Positions 44,564 to 56,500 of a stretch of 64,000 nt of DNA are shown here, piece by piece. The DNA is taken from positions 124,001-188,000 of the forward strand of contig NZ_VATY01000003.1 in NCBI RefSeq assembly GCF_005885635.1, written 5' to 3'. The notes beneath the pieces were generated by a model, which was not told the origin of the DNA, ran no database searches, and was given only the letters and a program-made list of their open reading frames with translations. Position 1 is the stretch's first letter, and every line of letters begins with the position of its first letter. Both the position numbers and the translations under genes were made by a program. Source of the stretch: Maribacter algarum (ex Zhang et al. 2020). GTDB taxonomy: Bacteria > Bacteroidota > Bacteroidia > Flavobacteriales > Flavobacteriaceae.

Positions 44564-44857
44564 ATGAGCATGGAAAAATTATCAGAACAACAAATCACGG
44601 AATATTTAGGAAAATTAGACGGGTGGGAATATATAGACGGAGCTATCGAAACCTCTTTTGAGTTTGCAAACTTTAAAGAAGCCTTTGCCACCATGACTCG
44701 AATAGCTTTCGAATGCGAAGCCCAGGGACATCACCCCGATTGGAGTAATGTTTACAAGAATCTTCACATTCGATTAAACACGCATGATGCTGGCGGCGTA
44801 ACAGAGAAAGATTTTAAGTTGGCACATACTATTGAAGAAATAATTGAGGGGGAATAA
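44564..44857 (+). CDS. phhB: 4a-hydroxytetrahydrobiopterin dehydratase (PCD/DCoH)
   Basis: 97 residues. Recycles the pterin cofactor of aromatic amino acid hydroxylases. The family motif is present as GHHPDWSNVYKNLHIRL (about 56-72), followed by NTHDAGGVTEKDFKLA. An internal ATG at 44,570 is a possible start. No phenylalanine hydroxylase gene is adjacent. Confidence 0.9.
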   Translation: MSMEKLSEQQITEYLGKLDGWEYIDGAIETSFEFANFKEAFATMTRIAFECEAQGHHPDWSNVYKNLHIRLNTHDAGGVTEKDFKLAHTIEEIIEGE

Positions 44858-44874
44858 TTCAGTTGGCAGTTCGT

Positions 44875-44916
44875 AGTTGGCAGTTGGCAGTTGGCAGTTG
44901 GCAGTTGGCAGTTGGA
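44875..44916. repeat. Heptamer tandem repeat
   Basis: AGTTGGC repeats five times in perfect tandem, with a sixth unit AGTTGGA and one separate copy at 44861-44867. Likely a slippage-prone intergenic repeat. Confidence 0.9.
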
Positions 44917-44940
44917 TAATTAACTAACCAAAATTCTACA

Positions 44941-44971
44941 TTTGAGCTTGAACTTGATTTTCTTAAATTTG
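44941..44971 (+). promoter_or_regulatory. Bacteroidota-type promoter of yebC
   Basis: TTTG at 44941-44944, a 19-base spacer, and TAAATTTG at 44964-44971. This matches both consensus boxes and the spacing, 29 bases before the ATG. Confidence 0.7.
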
Positions 44972-45000
44972 CTATCGTTCAAATAAAATAATATATCACT

Positions 45001-45711
45001 ATGGGAAGAGCTTTTGAATTCAGAAAAGCACGAAAAATGAAACGTTGGTCCGCAATGTCCAAAGCCTTTACACGTATTGGCAAAGACATAGTTATTGCCG
45101 TAAAGGAAGGAGGCCCTGACCCAGATTCAAATTCACGCCTTCGCGCTGTTATTCAGAATGCAAAGTCCGTGAACATGCCTAAGGACAATATTGAACGTGC
45201 CATAAAAAGGGCAAGCGATAAAAGTCAAGGAGATTATAAAGAAGTGTTATTTGAAGGTTATGCTCCCCACGGAATAGCCATTCTCATTGAAACCGCTACT
45301 GACAACAATACAAGAACCGTTGCCAATGTACGCAGCTATTTCAATAAATGTAATGGTAATTTAGGCACTTCAGGTTCGGTTGAATTTATGTTTGACCATA
45401 CTTGTAATTTCAGAATTCCAGCTGAAGGCATCGACCCTGAAGAGTTAGAATTGGAAATGATTGACTATGGTGCCGAGGAAGTCTTCGTTGATGACGATGG
45501 AATTCTAATTTATGCACCTTTTGAAAGTTTTGGCGCCATTCAAAAAGAATTGGAAAAACGTGAAGTAGAAATTTTATCTTCTGGTTTTGAGCGTATTCCG
45601 CAAGTAACAAAACAGCTTACAGAAGAGCAGGTTGCGGATGTTGAGAAACTTTTAGAAAAAATTGAGGAAGATGATGATGTGCAGAATGTGTATCATACGA
45701 TGCAAGAATGA
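45001..45711 (+). CDS. yebC: YebC/PmpR-family protein
   Basis: 236 residues, standard length. Starts MGRAFEFRKARKMKRWSAMS, typical of the TACO1/YebC family, with DNTRTVANVRS (about 99) and the three-domain pattern of the family. Members act as DNA-binding regulators or help translation of proline-rich stretches; which holds here is unknown. A strong terminator follows. Confidence 0.93.
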   Translation: MGRAFEFRKARKMKRWSAMSKAFTRIGKDIVIAVKEGGPDPDSNSRLRAVIQNAKSVNMPKDNIERAIKRASDKSQGDYKEVLFEGYAPHGIAILIETATDNNTRTVANVRSYFNKCNGNLGTSGSVEFMFDHTCNFRIPAEGIDPEELELEMIDYGAEEVFVDDDGILIYAPFESFGAIQKELEKREVEILSSGFERIPQVTKQLTEEQVADVEKLLEKIEEDDDVQNVYHTMQE

Positions 45712-45728
45712 TGTTAGATAAAACTAAA

Positions 45729-45757
45729 AAAAGCGACCTGAAATTCAGGTCGCTTTT
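45729..45757. terminator. Bidirectional terminator, copy 1
   Basis: Perfect 14-bp inverted repeat AAAAGCGACCTGAA / TTCAGGTCGCTTTT around one base, between convergent yebC and the 1388-residue gene. The same stem occurs at 50489-50517. Confidence 0.9.
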
Positions 45758-45782
45758 CTTTTATGAGTACAAAATATATCTA

Positions 45783-48700
45783 CTATTTCTTAATGACCAT
45801 CTGTTTTTGATGCTTTATTCCTTTGACATCAACCGAGTTTATAAAATAGGTGCCTGACTCCAAATCGTCTACCTGAAGAAGATACGAACCTTCATCGGCT
45901 ACTTCTGGTCCGTTGTAGGAATGTACCAACCTACCCGTTACATCGAACACTTGGATTGTGGTAAGCTCCACTGGCTTTTCGAAACTCAAAGTGGTAGACG
46001 TTACTACTGGGTTAGGTGTCAAGATTGCTGCGTTTGTCTCTACAATAGCCCGTTTGCCACTTATACCTGAATTACATGTTTCATCGGCCTCACCAAATCC
46101 GGTAGGTACATTTGATGTTCTTGTTACGTACAACTTATCGAGCCCCGCGCCGTCTTCACGATGGCCTATTTCAATCGTATTTATTCCATCAATCAAATCG
46201 AAGGTCAAAAATGATGTATTGAGCTCGCGGTCATGGACCTGATGCCAACTGAAATCTGCACTACCCGGAATCAGGTTCCATCGCAGCCAGCTCTCCCCAT
46301 TGACCCGTACCCAGAAACTATCGTCTTCTTGAGATGGTACACTTACCCTTGCATAGATCTTATAATTGCCTGCTTCCGCATCAACATCGAAAGTTACAAT
46401 CGAATTCGGGTCGCTAGGCGCACCATTGTAATTCGCTCCTGCTGGTGGCAATAGATATTGTCCGCCTGATGCATTTGCATTATTAATTACACTCCAGTTT
46501 CCACCGACATTGGCACATTCGGCTTCTAGCCAGAATTCATCGTTTGAAGAAGGTTGACAATCTGCTGCTTTGCCAGCATCATTGATTGTCCAGCCATAAT
46601 CCTCAATCAACTTTTGTCTTGCATTATCTGAATTGCAATAGCTAACTGTAATAGCATCCAAATTGAGATTTGAATTTAAACCTGTCAAATTGGCCCATCC
46701 TCTTAATGTGTTATCATAATTACCGGTTGACATCGCGGTATTGTTCAGGAAGTAACCCAGGTTGGAAACATTCCGAATATCCCAATCCCCTAAGTCTTGG
46801 TCATAAGAACTTGCTAGATTAAAAGTAGCGAACATGTTTTCAACATTCGATACATCCCACTGGCTAAGATCTTGGTTAAAAGCTACTGCCCCTGCAAATG
46901 TGCCTCTTAGTGTTTCTATATTGCTCACATCCCAGTCCCCAATATCACTATTGAATTGCCTCGTCAACTTAAACATTTCGGTCATATCGGTCACGTTCGA
47001 AACATCCCAATCGCCTATATCTTGGTTAAACAATCTTGCTTCTTCGAACATCCCTGCCATATTGGTCACATTGGAAACATCCCAATCGCCTATATCTTGG
47101 TTAAATACATCCGCATTTAAAAACATCGATCCCATACGTGTTACATTGGAAACATCCCAATCACCAATATCCTGGTTAAATGCTACGGCACGAGAGAACA
47201 TCGATATCATATTCGTCACACTGGAAACATCCCAGCTATTAAATGCGTCAGTTCCTATTAGCTGGGTGCAATCTCTAAACATTCCACGTACTGAGGTAAC
47301 ATTAGATAAATTGGGTGCATCTGGGGCCACCACATCCAATCTGCGGCATTCCCTAAAGGCATTTTCCATACTATTCCATTCGATATCGCCCCATTGATCA
47401 ATAGAAATTATCTTGTTTAAATCAGTATCAAAAGAAAGAATAAAATCATTAAAATAAATCCTCGGAAAACTGCCTACTATTGAAATTCTGTATGTACCAG
47501 GTGTAGCATAGGTATGTGTAATATCACCGGTTACCGCAGAATTAGAAGTACCATCTCCCCAATCCACCGTATAATTATATACCTCATCCGGGTGTGTTGG
47601 AATTGTAATTTGATTGTCCTCGGAAAATCCCTCATTGTCCGTTTTCCAAGTGGTAATAAAAGGTCTAAAAGCGATGGGCTCGCAATTTGCCCCAGATTCT
47701 CCAATATCATCTGGACCGTTTTGATCGTCAGCCCGTACAACAAATAGTTTATCAATACCTGCACCGTCTTCGCGATGCCCAATTTCTATAATATTCTCAC
47801 CAGAAGTTAAATCATATGCCAAGGAGTTTCGAGGATTCTCTTGTCTATGAAATATGTGCCAGCTTAACTCACTACTACCTGGTATTAAATTCCATCGTAC
47901 CCATTCGCCATTATTTACACGTATCCAGAAACTATCATCTTCCTGAGATGGCACACTTACTCTTGCATAAATTTTGTAGAGAAAATCATTTGCACTGAAT
48001 TTAAAACGAATTATAGAGGCCTCATCAGTTGGGGGTTGATAATAATTATTTCCTGAAGGTGCAAGTAAATAAGCACCCCCGGAAGCATTATTATCGTTAA
48101 CAATGTTCCAATTTGAACCTACTTCGGCGCATTCAGCCTCAAGCCAAATTTCATCTTGATCTTTACAGAGGATACCTTCATCCCTAATTCTCCAATTGAA
48201 ATTGTCGATTATATATTGTCTTGCTACTTTACCTTCACAATAACGACTGCTAAAATTAATATCAAGGTTTGGTTTTAGATTTTGTTGACTCCAACCTATT
48301 AAGATTTTATCATAATTCTCTACAGAAAGTCCTCCTTGCCAAAACATGGAACGCGCGTAAGTAACATTAGACATATCCCAGTTACTAATATCTTGGTCAA
48401 AAGATTCAGTTAATTGAAACATAGCCGTCATAGAGGTTCCTTTACTAACATTCCAACCGGTGATATCTTGGTTAAAATCCCCAGCTTGGCTAAACATAAG
48501 GGCAAAATATTGCACGTTACTTACATTCCAATCAGATATGTCTTGATTAAAACTTCTCGCTCGGTTAAACATACCTTTAGTATTCGTCACGTTACTTAAA
48601 TCCCATCGTGAAAAAGAATCATTTCCGATTAAAGATTCACACCGTCTAAACATATCATTTAAGTCCTGAACATTGGCCAGATTGGGCACGTCATTAGTCC

Positions 48701-49949
48701 TAACATCTAAATTTTCACAACCTGAAAACGCGTAAGCCATGGTAGACCATTGAATATCTCCCCACTGCTCTACCGTTAAAAGTTTGAATTCATCTCCTAC
48801 AAAATCATTTAATTCAAGATTCCGGAAATATATACTTGGGAAAGTTCCATTTATAGAGACCGTATACGTACCGGGATTGGCATATGTATGCGAAGTATTT
48901 CCTGTAACCCCTGTACTGGAAGAGCCGTCGCCCCAATCCACAGTATAATCATAAACTTCATTGGGGTTAGTGGGTATAGTTATTTCATTAGTCGCTGAAA
49001 TACCAGGATTATCTGTTTTCCAGGTTGTAATAAATGGTCTTGGTTTGGTACTATCATCTACAATTTCATAGTTTATTGTCTTAGGCGGACCTGCCTCACC
49101 ACCTTGGTCAACTTCGGAATACGGTGTTGCCGTAATAGTGTGCATACCAATGCTAGTATTAGGTTCTATCCAAACTCCAAGCCCCATATCCTGATTAATT
49201 ACTTTTGTTTCAGGAATACCTTCTTCATTTATATACTCGTAAAGCACGCTCTGTACTTGTTCATTAACATTAGCTCCTATGCCGACATAAGGACGGGAAT
49301 TATTTACAAGTCCGATTTGGTCACCATTATTGAGGGGGTAGGCTCCATATGGGCTATCACCTCCCCAAAATTCCCAAACAGAAAACCCTGTAACAGCTAT
49401 ATTTTCCTGAACTTGTTTTCTTAAAATCTCAATCGCATTAATAACAGGGTGACGCTCACCACCAACAGCATCTCGAGAATCAAAATCAATATCAAGAACT
49501 CCTCCTGTAACTGTCACCTTATGTGTCTTGACCAACATTGCATCTGCACCGACCTCAGCGAAAATATCAAGGTTATCTTCAGCCAAAGCTCCTTCAATGT
49601 TTACATCAAAAACACGACTACCTACTCCACCAGTACCTCCGCCTGTTGCACCAAACCAGAGTTCTGCAAAATGAAGGTTCACGGTATAATCCCCATCAGG
49701 CAGGGGAATGTCATAGCTCATCTGTTGTGAGCGACTGAATCGGAAGGTTTGATAAGGTTCAGGTAAGCCTGTTTGTGGTCGATCTAATACGTTGCCGGTA
49801 TCTGCATAACTGTCCGCTTCATACGTCACTCCATTATACTCCTCAGTTGCGCCCCCTGTATTCAGACGTAAGGCGAAATTTTCTTGAGCCTCAAGATTGT
49901 TGGCGGTACACAAGAAAATGAACAAGGCTAAAAAAGTAAAGTTTTTCAT
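45783..49949 (-). CDS. T9SS-secreted modular surface protein with malectin, PKD-like, BspA-like and CBM domains
   Basis: 1388 residues. Signal peptide (1-22); malectin-like domain (about 24-175, FALRLNTGG start, HPVINAIEIL end); Ig-like domain (about 178-300, ends TATPYSEVDQGGEAG); PKD-like domain with DWGDGSS (about 300-370); BspA-like DUF285 repeats (about 396-570, FNQDISDWNVSNV units); CBM-like domain (about 595-740, [10 protein letters not shown]); a second PKD-like/DUF285 set (about 758-1083); a second CBM (about 1135-1283); and a type A sorting domain (about 1306-1388). It is probably displayed at the cell surface, with malectin and CBM parts binding glycans (inference). No catalytic domain. 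Confidence 0.85.
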   Translation of the reverse strand: MKNFTFLALFIFLCTANNLEAQENFALRLNTGGATEEYNGVTYEADSYADTGNVLDRPQTGLPEPYQTFRFSRSQQMSYDIPLPDGDYTVNLHFAELWFGATGGGTGGVGSRVFDVNIEGALAEDNLDIFAEVGADAMLVKTHKVTVTGGVLDIDFDSRDAVGGERHPVINAIEILRKQVQENIAVTGFSVWEFWGGDSPYGAYPLNNGDQIGLVNNSRPYVGIGANVNEQVQSVLYEYINEEGIPETKVINQDMGLGVWIEPNTSIGMHTITATPYSEVDQGGEAGPPKTINYEIVDDSTKPRPFITTWKTDNPGISATNEITIPTNPNEVYDYTVDWGDGSSSTGVTGNTSHTYANPGTYTVSINGTFPSIYFRNLELNDFVGDEFKLLTVEQWGDIQWSTMAYAFSGCENLDVRTNDVPNLANVQDLNDMFRRCESLIGNDSFSRWDLSNVTNTKGMFNRARSFNQDISDWNVSNVQYFALMFSQAGDFNQDITGWNVSKGTSMTAMFQLTESFDQDISNWDMSNVTYARSMFWQGGLSVENYDKILIGWSQQNLKPNLDINFSSRYCEGKVARQYIIDNFNWRIRDEGILCKDQDEIWLEAECAEVGSNWNIVNDNNASGGAYLLAPSGNNYYQPPTDEASIIRFKFSANDFLYKIYARVSVPSQEDDSFWIRVNNGEWVRWNLIPGSSELSWHIFHRQENPRNSLAYDLTSGENIIEIGHREDGAGIDKLFVVRADDQNGPDDIGESGANCEPIAFRPFITTWKTDNEGFSEDNQITIPTHPDEVYNYTVDWGDGTSNSAVTGDITHTYATPGTYRISIVGSFPRIYFNDFILSFDTDLNKIISIDQWGDIEWNSMENAFRECRRLDVVAPDAPNLSNVTSVRGMFRDCTQLIGTDAFNSWDVSSVTNMISMFSRAVAFNQDIGDWDVSNVTRMGSMFLNADVFNQDIGDWDVSNVTNMAGMFEEARLFNQDIGDWDVSNVTDMTEMFKLTRQFNSDIGDWDVSNIETLRGTFAGAVAFNQDLSQWDVSNVENMFATFNLASSYDQDLGDWDIRNVSNLGYFLNNTAMSTGNYDNTLRGWANLTGLNSNLNLDAITVSYCNSDNARQKLIEDYGWTINDAGKAADCQPSSNDEFWLEAECANVGGNWSVINNANASGGQYLLPPAGANYNGAPSDPNSIVTFDVDAEAGNYKIYARVSVPSQEDDSFWVRVNGESWLRWNLIPGSADFSWHQVHDRELNTSFLTFDLIDGINTIEIGHREDGAGLDKLYVTRTSNVPTGFGEADETCNSGISGKRAIVETNAAILTPNPVVTSTTLSFEKPVELTTIQVFDVTGRLVHSYNGPEVADEGSYLLQVDDLESGTYFINSVDVKGIKHQKQMVIKK

Positions 49950-50488
49950 ATGAATTGCATTTAAATTACTATTTGCTACTATGTATTATAAAGGGAGAAA
50001 AAGCACCCCATTCTTTGTGAATACCAAAAAAAGGTATTCTAATATGTATCTAAAAAGCAGGGGAGTATAATAGTAAGTTTGGGAAGGGCGTACATCGAAA
50101 CGCATCCTTAAACTATCTTAATTTCAAGGGGTTATCAAGTTAATGTTGCAAAGTGTCGGTATTATGTGGTATCAAACAGCAAAGTTGTTGTGAGCCTATT
50201 TTATTACAACTGGAATCAATTTTTTAATTCCGATTGAAAAAATATTCATTAAAAAACAACTTGAATTTTAGATTCCTTTTTCTACCAATTTTTTAGTTTT
50301 TAATTATACAATAACGGTTTGGTTTTAATATCAGTTAAGACTTTTACTGGTAACTATTTAGCCTTAACTAAATTTACAAAAACAAGGTTTGTAGGATATT
50401 ACTTCAGCATAAAAATAGATATAACATGGTACTTTATCGATTAAATGCATCTTTTTTGTGTTCTCGAACTTGTAGTATTTTAAAAAAG
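49950..50488. other. AT-rich intergenic region between the two modular protein genes
   Basis: No gene or RNA recognised. It should contain the promoter of the 1388-residue gene, but no clear TAnnTTTG box was found on the minus strand. Confidence 0.5.
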
Positions 50489-50517
50489 AAAAGCGACCTG
50501 AATTTCAGGTCGCTTTT
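50489..50517. terminator. Terminator, copy 2
   Basis: The same 14-bp stem as at 45729-45757, here after the 4124-residue gene, with T/A middle base difference only. On the minus strand it is followed by TTCTTTTTTA. Confidence 0.9.
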
Positions 50518-50539
50518 CTTTTGATATTATTATTCTTTT

Positions 50540-53500
50540 CTACTTTTTAATTACCATTTGTTTTTTATGCTTTATTCCTTTGACATCAACCGAGTTTATG
50601 AAATAGGTGCCTGATTCCAAATCGTCTACTTGAAGAAGATACGAACCTTCATCGGCTACTTCTGGTCCATTGTAGGAATGTACCAACCTACCCGTTACAT
50701 CGAACACCTGGATTGTGGTAAGCTCCACTGGCTTTTCGAAACTCAAAGTCGTCGAGCTCACTACTGGGTTAGGTGTCAAGATTGCGGCGTTTGTCTCTAC
50801 AATAGCCCGTTTCCCACTTATACCTGAATTACATGTTTCATCGGCCTCACCAAATCCAGTAGGTGCATTTGATGTTCTTGTTACGTACAACTTATCGAGC
50901 CCGGCACCGTCTTCACGATGGCCAATTTCTATGGTATTTATTCCATCAATTAAATCGAAGGTCAAAAATGATGTATTGAGCTCGCGGTCATGGACCTGAT
51001 GCCAACTGAAATCTGCACTACCCGGAATCAGGTTCCATCGCAGCCAGCTTTCGCCATTGACCCGTACCCAGAAACTATCATCCTCTTGAGATGGTACACT
51101 TACCCTTGCATAGATCTTGTAATTGCCTGCCTCCGCATCAAGGTCAAAAGTAACCACAGAATTCGGGTCTGTTGGTGCACTATTGTAATTCGCCCCGGCG
51201 GGTGGTAACAAATACTGACCGCCAGAAGCATCTGCACTATTGATAACACTCCAATTACCTCCTACATCGGCACATTCAGCTTCTAGCCAAAAGTCTTCAT
51301 TTGAGCAAGTTGACTCTTCAATAACAAATTCCAATAAACCATAACAATTATAATCGCCATAATCACCCTCATATAAAACTACCTCATACTCACCCGCAGG
51401 TAAATCATCAGCAGTCCAAAGGTCTAGTTCCGTATCAAAAGTCCAGCGACCTCCGTTTCCGAACTCTATTATTTCATTAATATCCGGGGGTATTGCGGAA
51501 TGTAATATAGCCCGTCCGCCATTACCATTACAATCTGCCGGAATGGTCTCTATATATGCAGCTTCAGTCTGTTCCTCGCATCTATTGTAAACCTCAAAAG
51601 TCAGTTCAAAAGGCTCTCCTTCAATTCCATTAAGCCCAGGTTCACTGTATGGAGTAGCTGTAAGCGTATAAAACCCAGCCTCTTCAAAATTGTTTTTAGA
51701 AGGTGAATAAGCATCGAAAGGGAAAGTACTGTCCTCAAATTCAAATTCCTCAGCTCCAGACATGACAAATTTAACACTGCCTACTGTTCCTTCTAAATTT
51801 GTTCTGATGTTGAGTGGCCCAGCAAAGGCATCAATCTCCCCCGCCGAATAATCATTGGAATATCTTTCTCCATCTACAAAATCAAGAACAATTTCGTCTA
51901 GGCCATATTTGTATAGGCTAAAACCGGTAATGCTTGGTAAATTCAAAGTACTTTTCCCTAATATCTCAATCGCATTAATAATCGGATGACGTTCTCCACC
52001 AACGGCATCTCTAGAATCAAAATCAATATCCAAGATTCCACCAGAAACGTTAACCGTATAGGTTTTCATCAACATGGCATCAGCACCAACCGCTGCGTAT
52101 ACATCTAGATTGTCTTCTGCCAATTGTCCTTCAATGTTAACATCAAAAACACGACTACCTACTCCGCCTGCACCACCACCAGTAGCACCAAACCAAAGTT
52201 CTGCAAAATAAAGATTGACTGTATATTCACCGTCTTCTAAAGGAATATCATAGCCCATTTGCTGTGAACGACTAAAACGGAATGTTTGAAAAGGTTCTGG
52301 TAGACCTGTTTGCGGTCTGTCTAAAGTATTTCCAGTATTGAAAAAGGTATCGGTGATAAAGTTTTCTCCGTTATAGTCTACTTCGGTACCGCCAGCATTG
52401 ATTCTTAGAGCAAAATCACTTGGCCCGGGGCAATCTGGAGCTTTACCAGCATCGGTGATTGTCCAACCGAAATCGTCAATTAGTTTTTGTCGAGCAGCTT
52501 CACCTTGGCAGTATTGGCTGTTGCCAGCATTAAAGGAGACATCACTTTGTAGTTGTTGTGTACTCCAACCATTCAACAAAGCATCATAATTTTCATTTGA
52601 TAAGCCCGACCCGTAGAACATATCTATCATATTGGTCACCATGGATACATCCCATTCTGCAATATTTTGATTGAATGCCGGAGTTCCATCAAACATGGAT
52701 GACATTTGGACTACATTGCTTACGTCCCAAGCGCTAAGATCTTGATTAAATTCTAGTGCTCCTGAAAACATTAAGGACATATCAGTAACACTACTAACAT
52801 TCCAGTTCCCAATAGGTTGATTAAATTTTGAGCTTCCGGAGAACATAGCGTACATACCGCTCACATTTTCTACATTCCACTGTCCAATATCTTGGTTGAA
52901 TTGAGTTGCGCCGGCAAAAAGAAAATACATATTCGATACATTAGATACATCCCAATTGCCTATTGGAGCATTAAACTGTTCTGCATTGAAGAACATTTCT
53001 GACATCGAAGTAACGTTGCTCAAATTCCACTCATTAAAAGTAACATTACCCACCAGCGATTCACAACCACTAAACATTGAACCAGTAAACCGCACTTGTG
53101 ATAAGTCTGGAATATCCATCGCAACTACATTTAAATTGGAACAACCAGAAAAAGCATAAGCCATATTTTTCCAAGCAATATCACCCCATTGGTTGACTTC
53201 AAGAAGCTTTTGACTATCTGAAGAGATTCCCATATTTATTCCTGGAAATTCACCAGATATTGAAACTTGATATGTTCCTCCTGTTTCATAGTCATGGGTA
53301 ATATTGCCAATCACTTCTGTGTCTGATGTACCATCACCCCAATCTACAGAATAGTTATAAGTCTCTCCCGGTAAGGTTGGAATAGTTATTTGATTGTCTG
53401 CTGAAACACCAGGGTTGTCTGTTTTCCAAGTTGTGATAAAAGAGGTCGTATCTTGGCAATCGGCAGTTTTACCATCATCGGTAATCGACCAACCAAAATC

Positions 53501-56500
53501 GTCGATTAGTTTTTGGCGGGCAGCTTCACCTTGGCAGTATTGGCTGTTGCCTCCGTCAAAAATAATTCCATTTTGTAATTGTTGGGTACTCCAACCTTGC
53601 AAAAGTGCATCATAATTTTCTTTAGATAACTTTAATTGGTCAAACATTTCACTTAAATCACTAACATTACCAATATTCCAACTTCCCAAATCTTGGTCAA
53701 AGGAAGTAGCCAATTGAAACATTCCTGACATTGTTTCCACTGAGCTAGTATCCCAAACACCAATATCTTGATTAAATGAAGTGGCACCCTTAAACATTGC
53801 ACCCATATTTTGAACACTAGATGTATTCCAATTTCCAATATTTTGATTAAAAAGGTAGGCGTCCTTAAACATTCCGAACAAATATTGGACCCCACTTAAA
53901 TCCCACTGATTAAAGGACTCATTTCCTTTCAAACTGCTACAAACATCGAACATGCCACTCAATGAGTCTACATTAGATAAATCAGGGGTGTCAGTTGCCA
54001 AAACATCCATAAGTGTGCAACCAGAGAATGCACCGTCCATTGAGCTCCATTTGATATCACCCCACTGATCAACACTTAACAATTTTACCCAATCAGGGTT
54101 TCCCACATCAAATGATATTCTTGGAAAGATACCAGAAATAGATACCTGATATGAACCTGGTGATTCATAGGTATGGGTGATACTGCCTGTTACTGCATAA
54201 TCTGAAGTTCCATCCCCCCAATCCACAACATAATCATAAATTTCATTTGGATGGGTGGGAATGGTTATCTGATTGTCATTAGAACTACCGGGATTGTCAG
54301 TTTTCCAAGTTGTGATAAACGATGTTGTGTCAGCACAGTCTTCACTTTTGCCAGCATCTTGAATAAACCAATCAAAATCGCTTATTAATTTTTCTCGAGC
54401 TTCTCGGCCTTCACAGAATTGACTGTCACCTGCATTAAATATTACTCTTGTCTGCAGTTGCTGAGTGCTCCAACCATTCAATAAACTATCATAATTTTCG
54501 GTGGATAAACCTGAGCCATCAAACATATTTCTCATATTTCTGACATTTCTTATATCCCACAAACTTAAATCTCTATCAAAGGATGTAGATCTTTGGAACA
54601 TTAATTCCGTATCAAAACAATTCATTAAGTTCCAAGTAGCCATTTCCTGATTATAGAGACTAGCGTCTTTAAACATTCTAACTGTAGACTCCACTCTGCT
54701 TACATCCCAATTGCTAAGAGGTTGATTAAAAACTATAGCGCCATCAAAAACATTCGACATATTCTTAATGTTTCCTACATCCCAAGAATTAAATGAACCA
54801 TTTCCCCTTAAGGAAGAACAGTTGGCAAACATAGCGGCAATACTTTCGGTATTTGATAAGTTCGGAGTATCAGTAGCCTTGACATCAAGATTTGAACAAC
54901 CGATAAAAGCAAATTCCATAGAGTTCCAAACTATATCACCCCAATTATCTACCGAGACTAATTTCAAATTATCTTTCCCATTAATCGTTTGATCATAGAA
55001 GTAGAGCCTTGGAAATATTCCGGTGATTGAAATCTGGTAGGTTCCAGGTTCGGAATAAGTATGTGTAATATCATCGGTTACTTCGCTATCGGAGGAGCCA
55101 TCTCCCCAATCTACCGAATAATTATAGCTTCCAATAAAATAAGTTGGTATCGTAATCTGATTATCTTGAGAAACCCCAGGATTATCTGTTTTCCAAGTGG
55201 TAATGAATGAAGTTGTATCTGGGCAATCTTCGGTTTTGCCACCATCGGTAACCGTCCAACCAAAATCATCGATTATTTTTTGACGGGCTTCTTCGCCTTG
55301 GCAGTATTTGCTGTTTCCACCATCAAAAGTAAGTCCGGTAAGGACGGAAGATAGTCCAGACCACCCCAACAAAGTACTATCATAATTTTCAGTGGATAAC
55401 GTTGCGCCTGTAAACATATTATTAATTCCCAATACGCTTTGTATATTCCATTTGCTTAAATTTTGGTCAAAAGAGATTGCATTGGAAAACATATACCTCA
55501 TAAATTGAACCTTGCTAACATCCCAATCACCAATGTCTTGATTAAAGGAAGATGCTCCTGAAAACATTGAAGGCATGGTAAGTACATTGCTAACATCCCA
55601 AGAACCGATATCCTGATTAAAAGAAGTAGCCTCCCTAAACATATCGGCCATGAACATTGCACTACTAACCTTCCAAAGCCCAATATCTTTGTTAAATGAG
55701 CTAGCGGAAAAAAACATGCCCCCAAAACCTCTAACATTGCTAACATTCCAATTTCCCAAATCACCATTAAAAGAAATAGCATCACGAAACATTGAATCCA
55801 TTGTGGATACCGAACTTACATTCCAAGAACCGATTTCTTGGTTAAAAGATATGGCTGAACGGAACATACCATTCATTTCTGTTACATTGCTAACATTCCA
55901 ATTACTAATATCTTGATTGAACCGTTCGGCATAAAAAAACATTAAACGCATATCTGTCGCAGCGCTTAAATCCCATTCGTTAAACTTACTATTTCCTACA
56001 AGATTTTTACAGTTTGCGAATGCCCTATCAAAATTACTAACTGAAGAAAGATTGGGAGTGTCATTAGCAACTATATCCAAATTCATACAACCATTAAAGG
56101 AAGCAGCAAAAGAAGACCATTCTATCGATCCCCATTGATTTACCGAGATTAATTTATCTTTATCCCCTTGACCTAAAAAATAGATTCTAGGAAAATTACC
56201 ATTGATTGAAATGGTATATATACCAGAATTAGGATAGGTATGAGTAATATTGCCAGTTACTCCAATATCTGATGTACCGTCTCCCCAGTCCACAGAATAA
56301 TCATAGATTTCTCCATCGTGGGTAGGTATCGTTATCTGATTATCTTCAGAAGTACCCGGATTATCCGTTTTCCAAGTGGTGACAAACGGTCTTTCATCAG
56401 GTTCTGATGCTTGACCTAATATCTCAATCGCATTGATAATCGGGTGACGTTCCCCGCCGACCTCGTCTCTAGAATCAAAATCAATATCCAATACACCACC

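Noticed and set aside
44861-44916. Possible CRISPR-like array
   Set aside because: The 7-bp units are in direct tandem without spacers and no cas genes are present.
46834-47397. 187-residue open frame on the plus strand inside the 1388-residue gene
   Set aside because: It lies opposite the BspA-like repeats and its Ser/Ile-rich repeats mirror the repeated coding DNA of the real gene. No start context or known domain supports it.
53653-53895. Repetitive 80-residue frame on the minus strand within the giant gene, out of frame with it
   Set aside because: An out-of-frame reading of the DUF285 repeats, full of Ile/Leu/Lys; the giant frame is intact across the same stretch.
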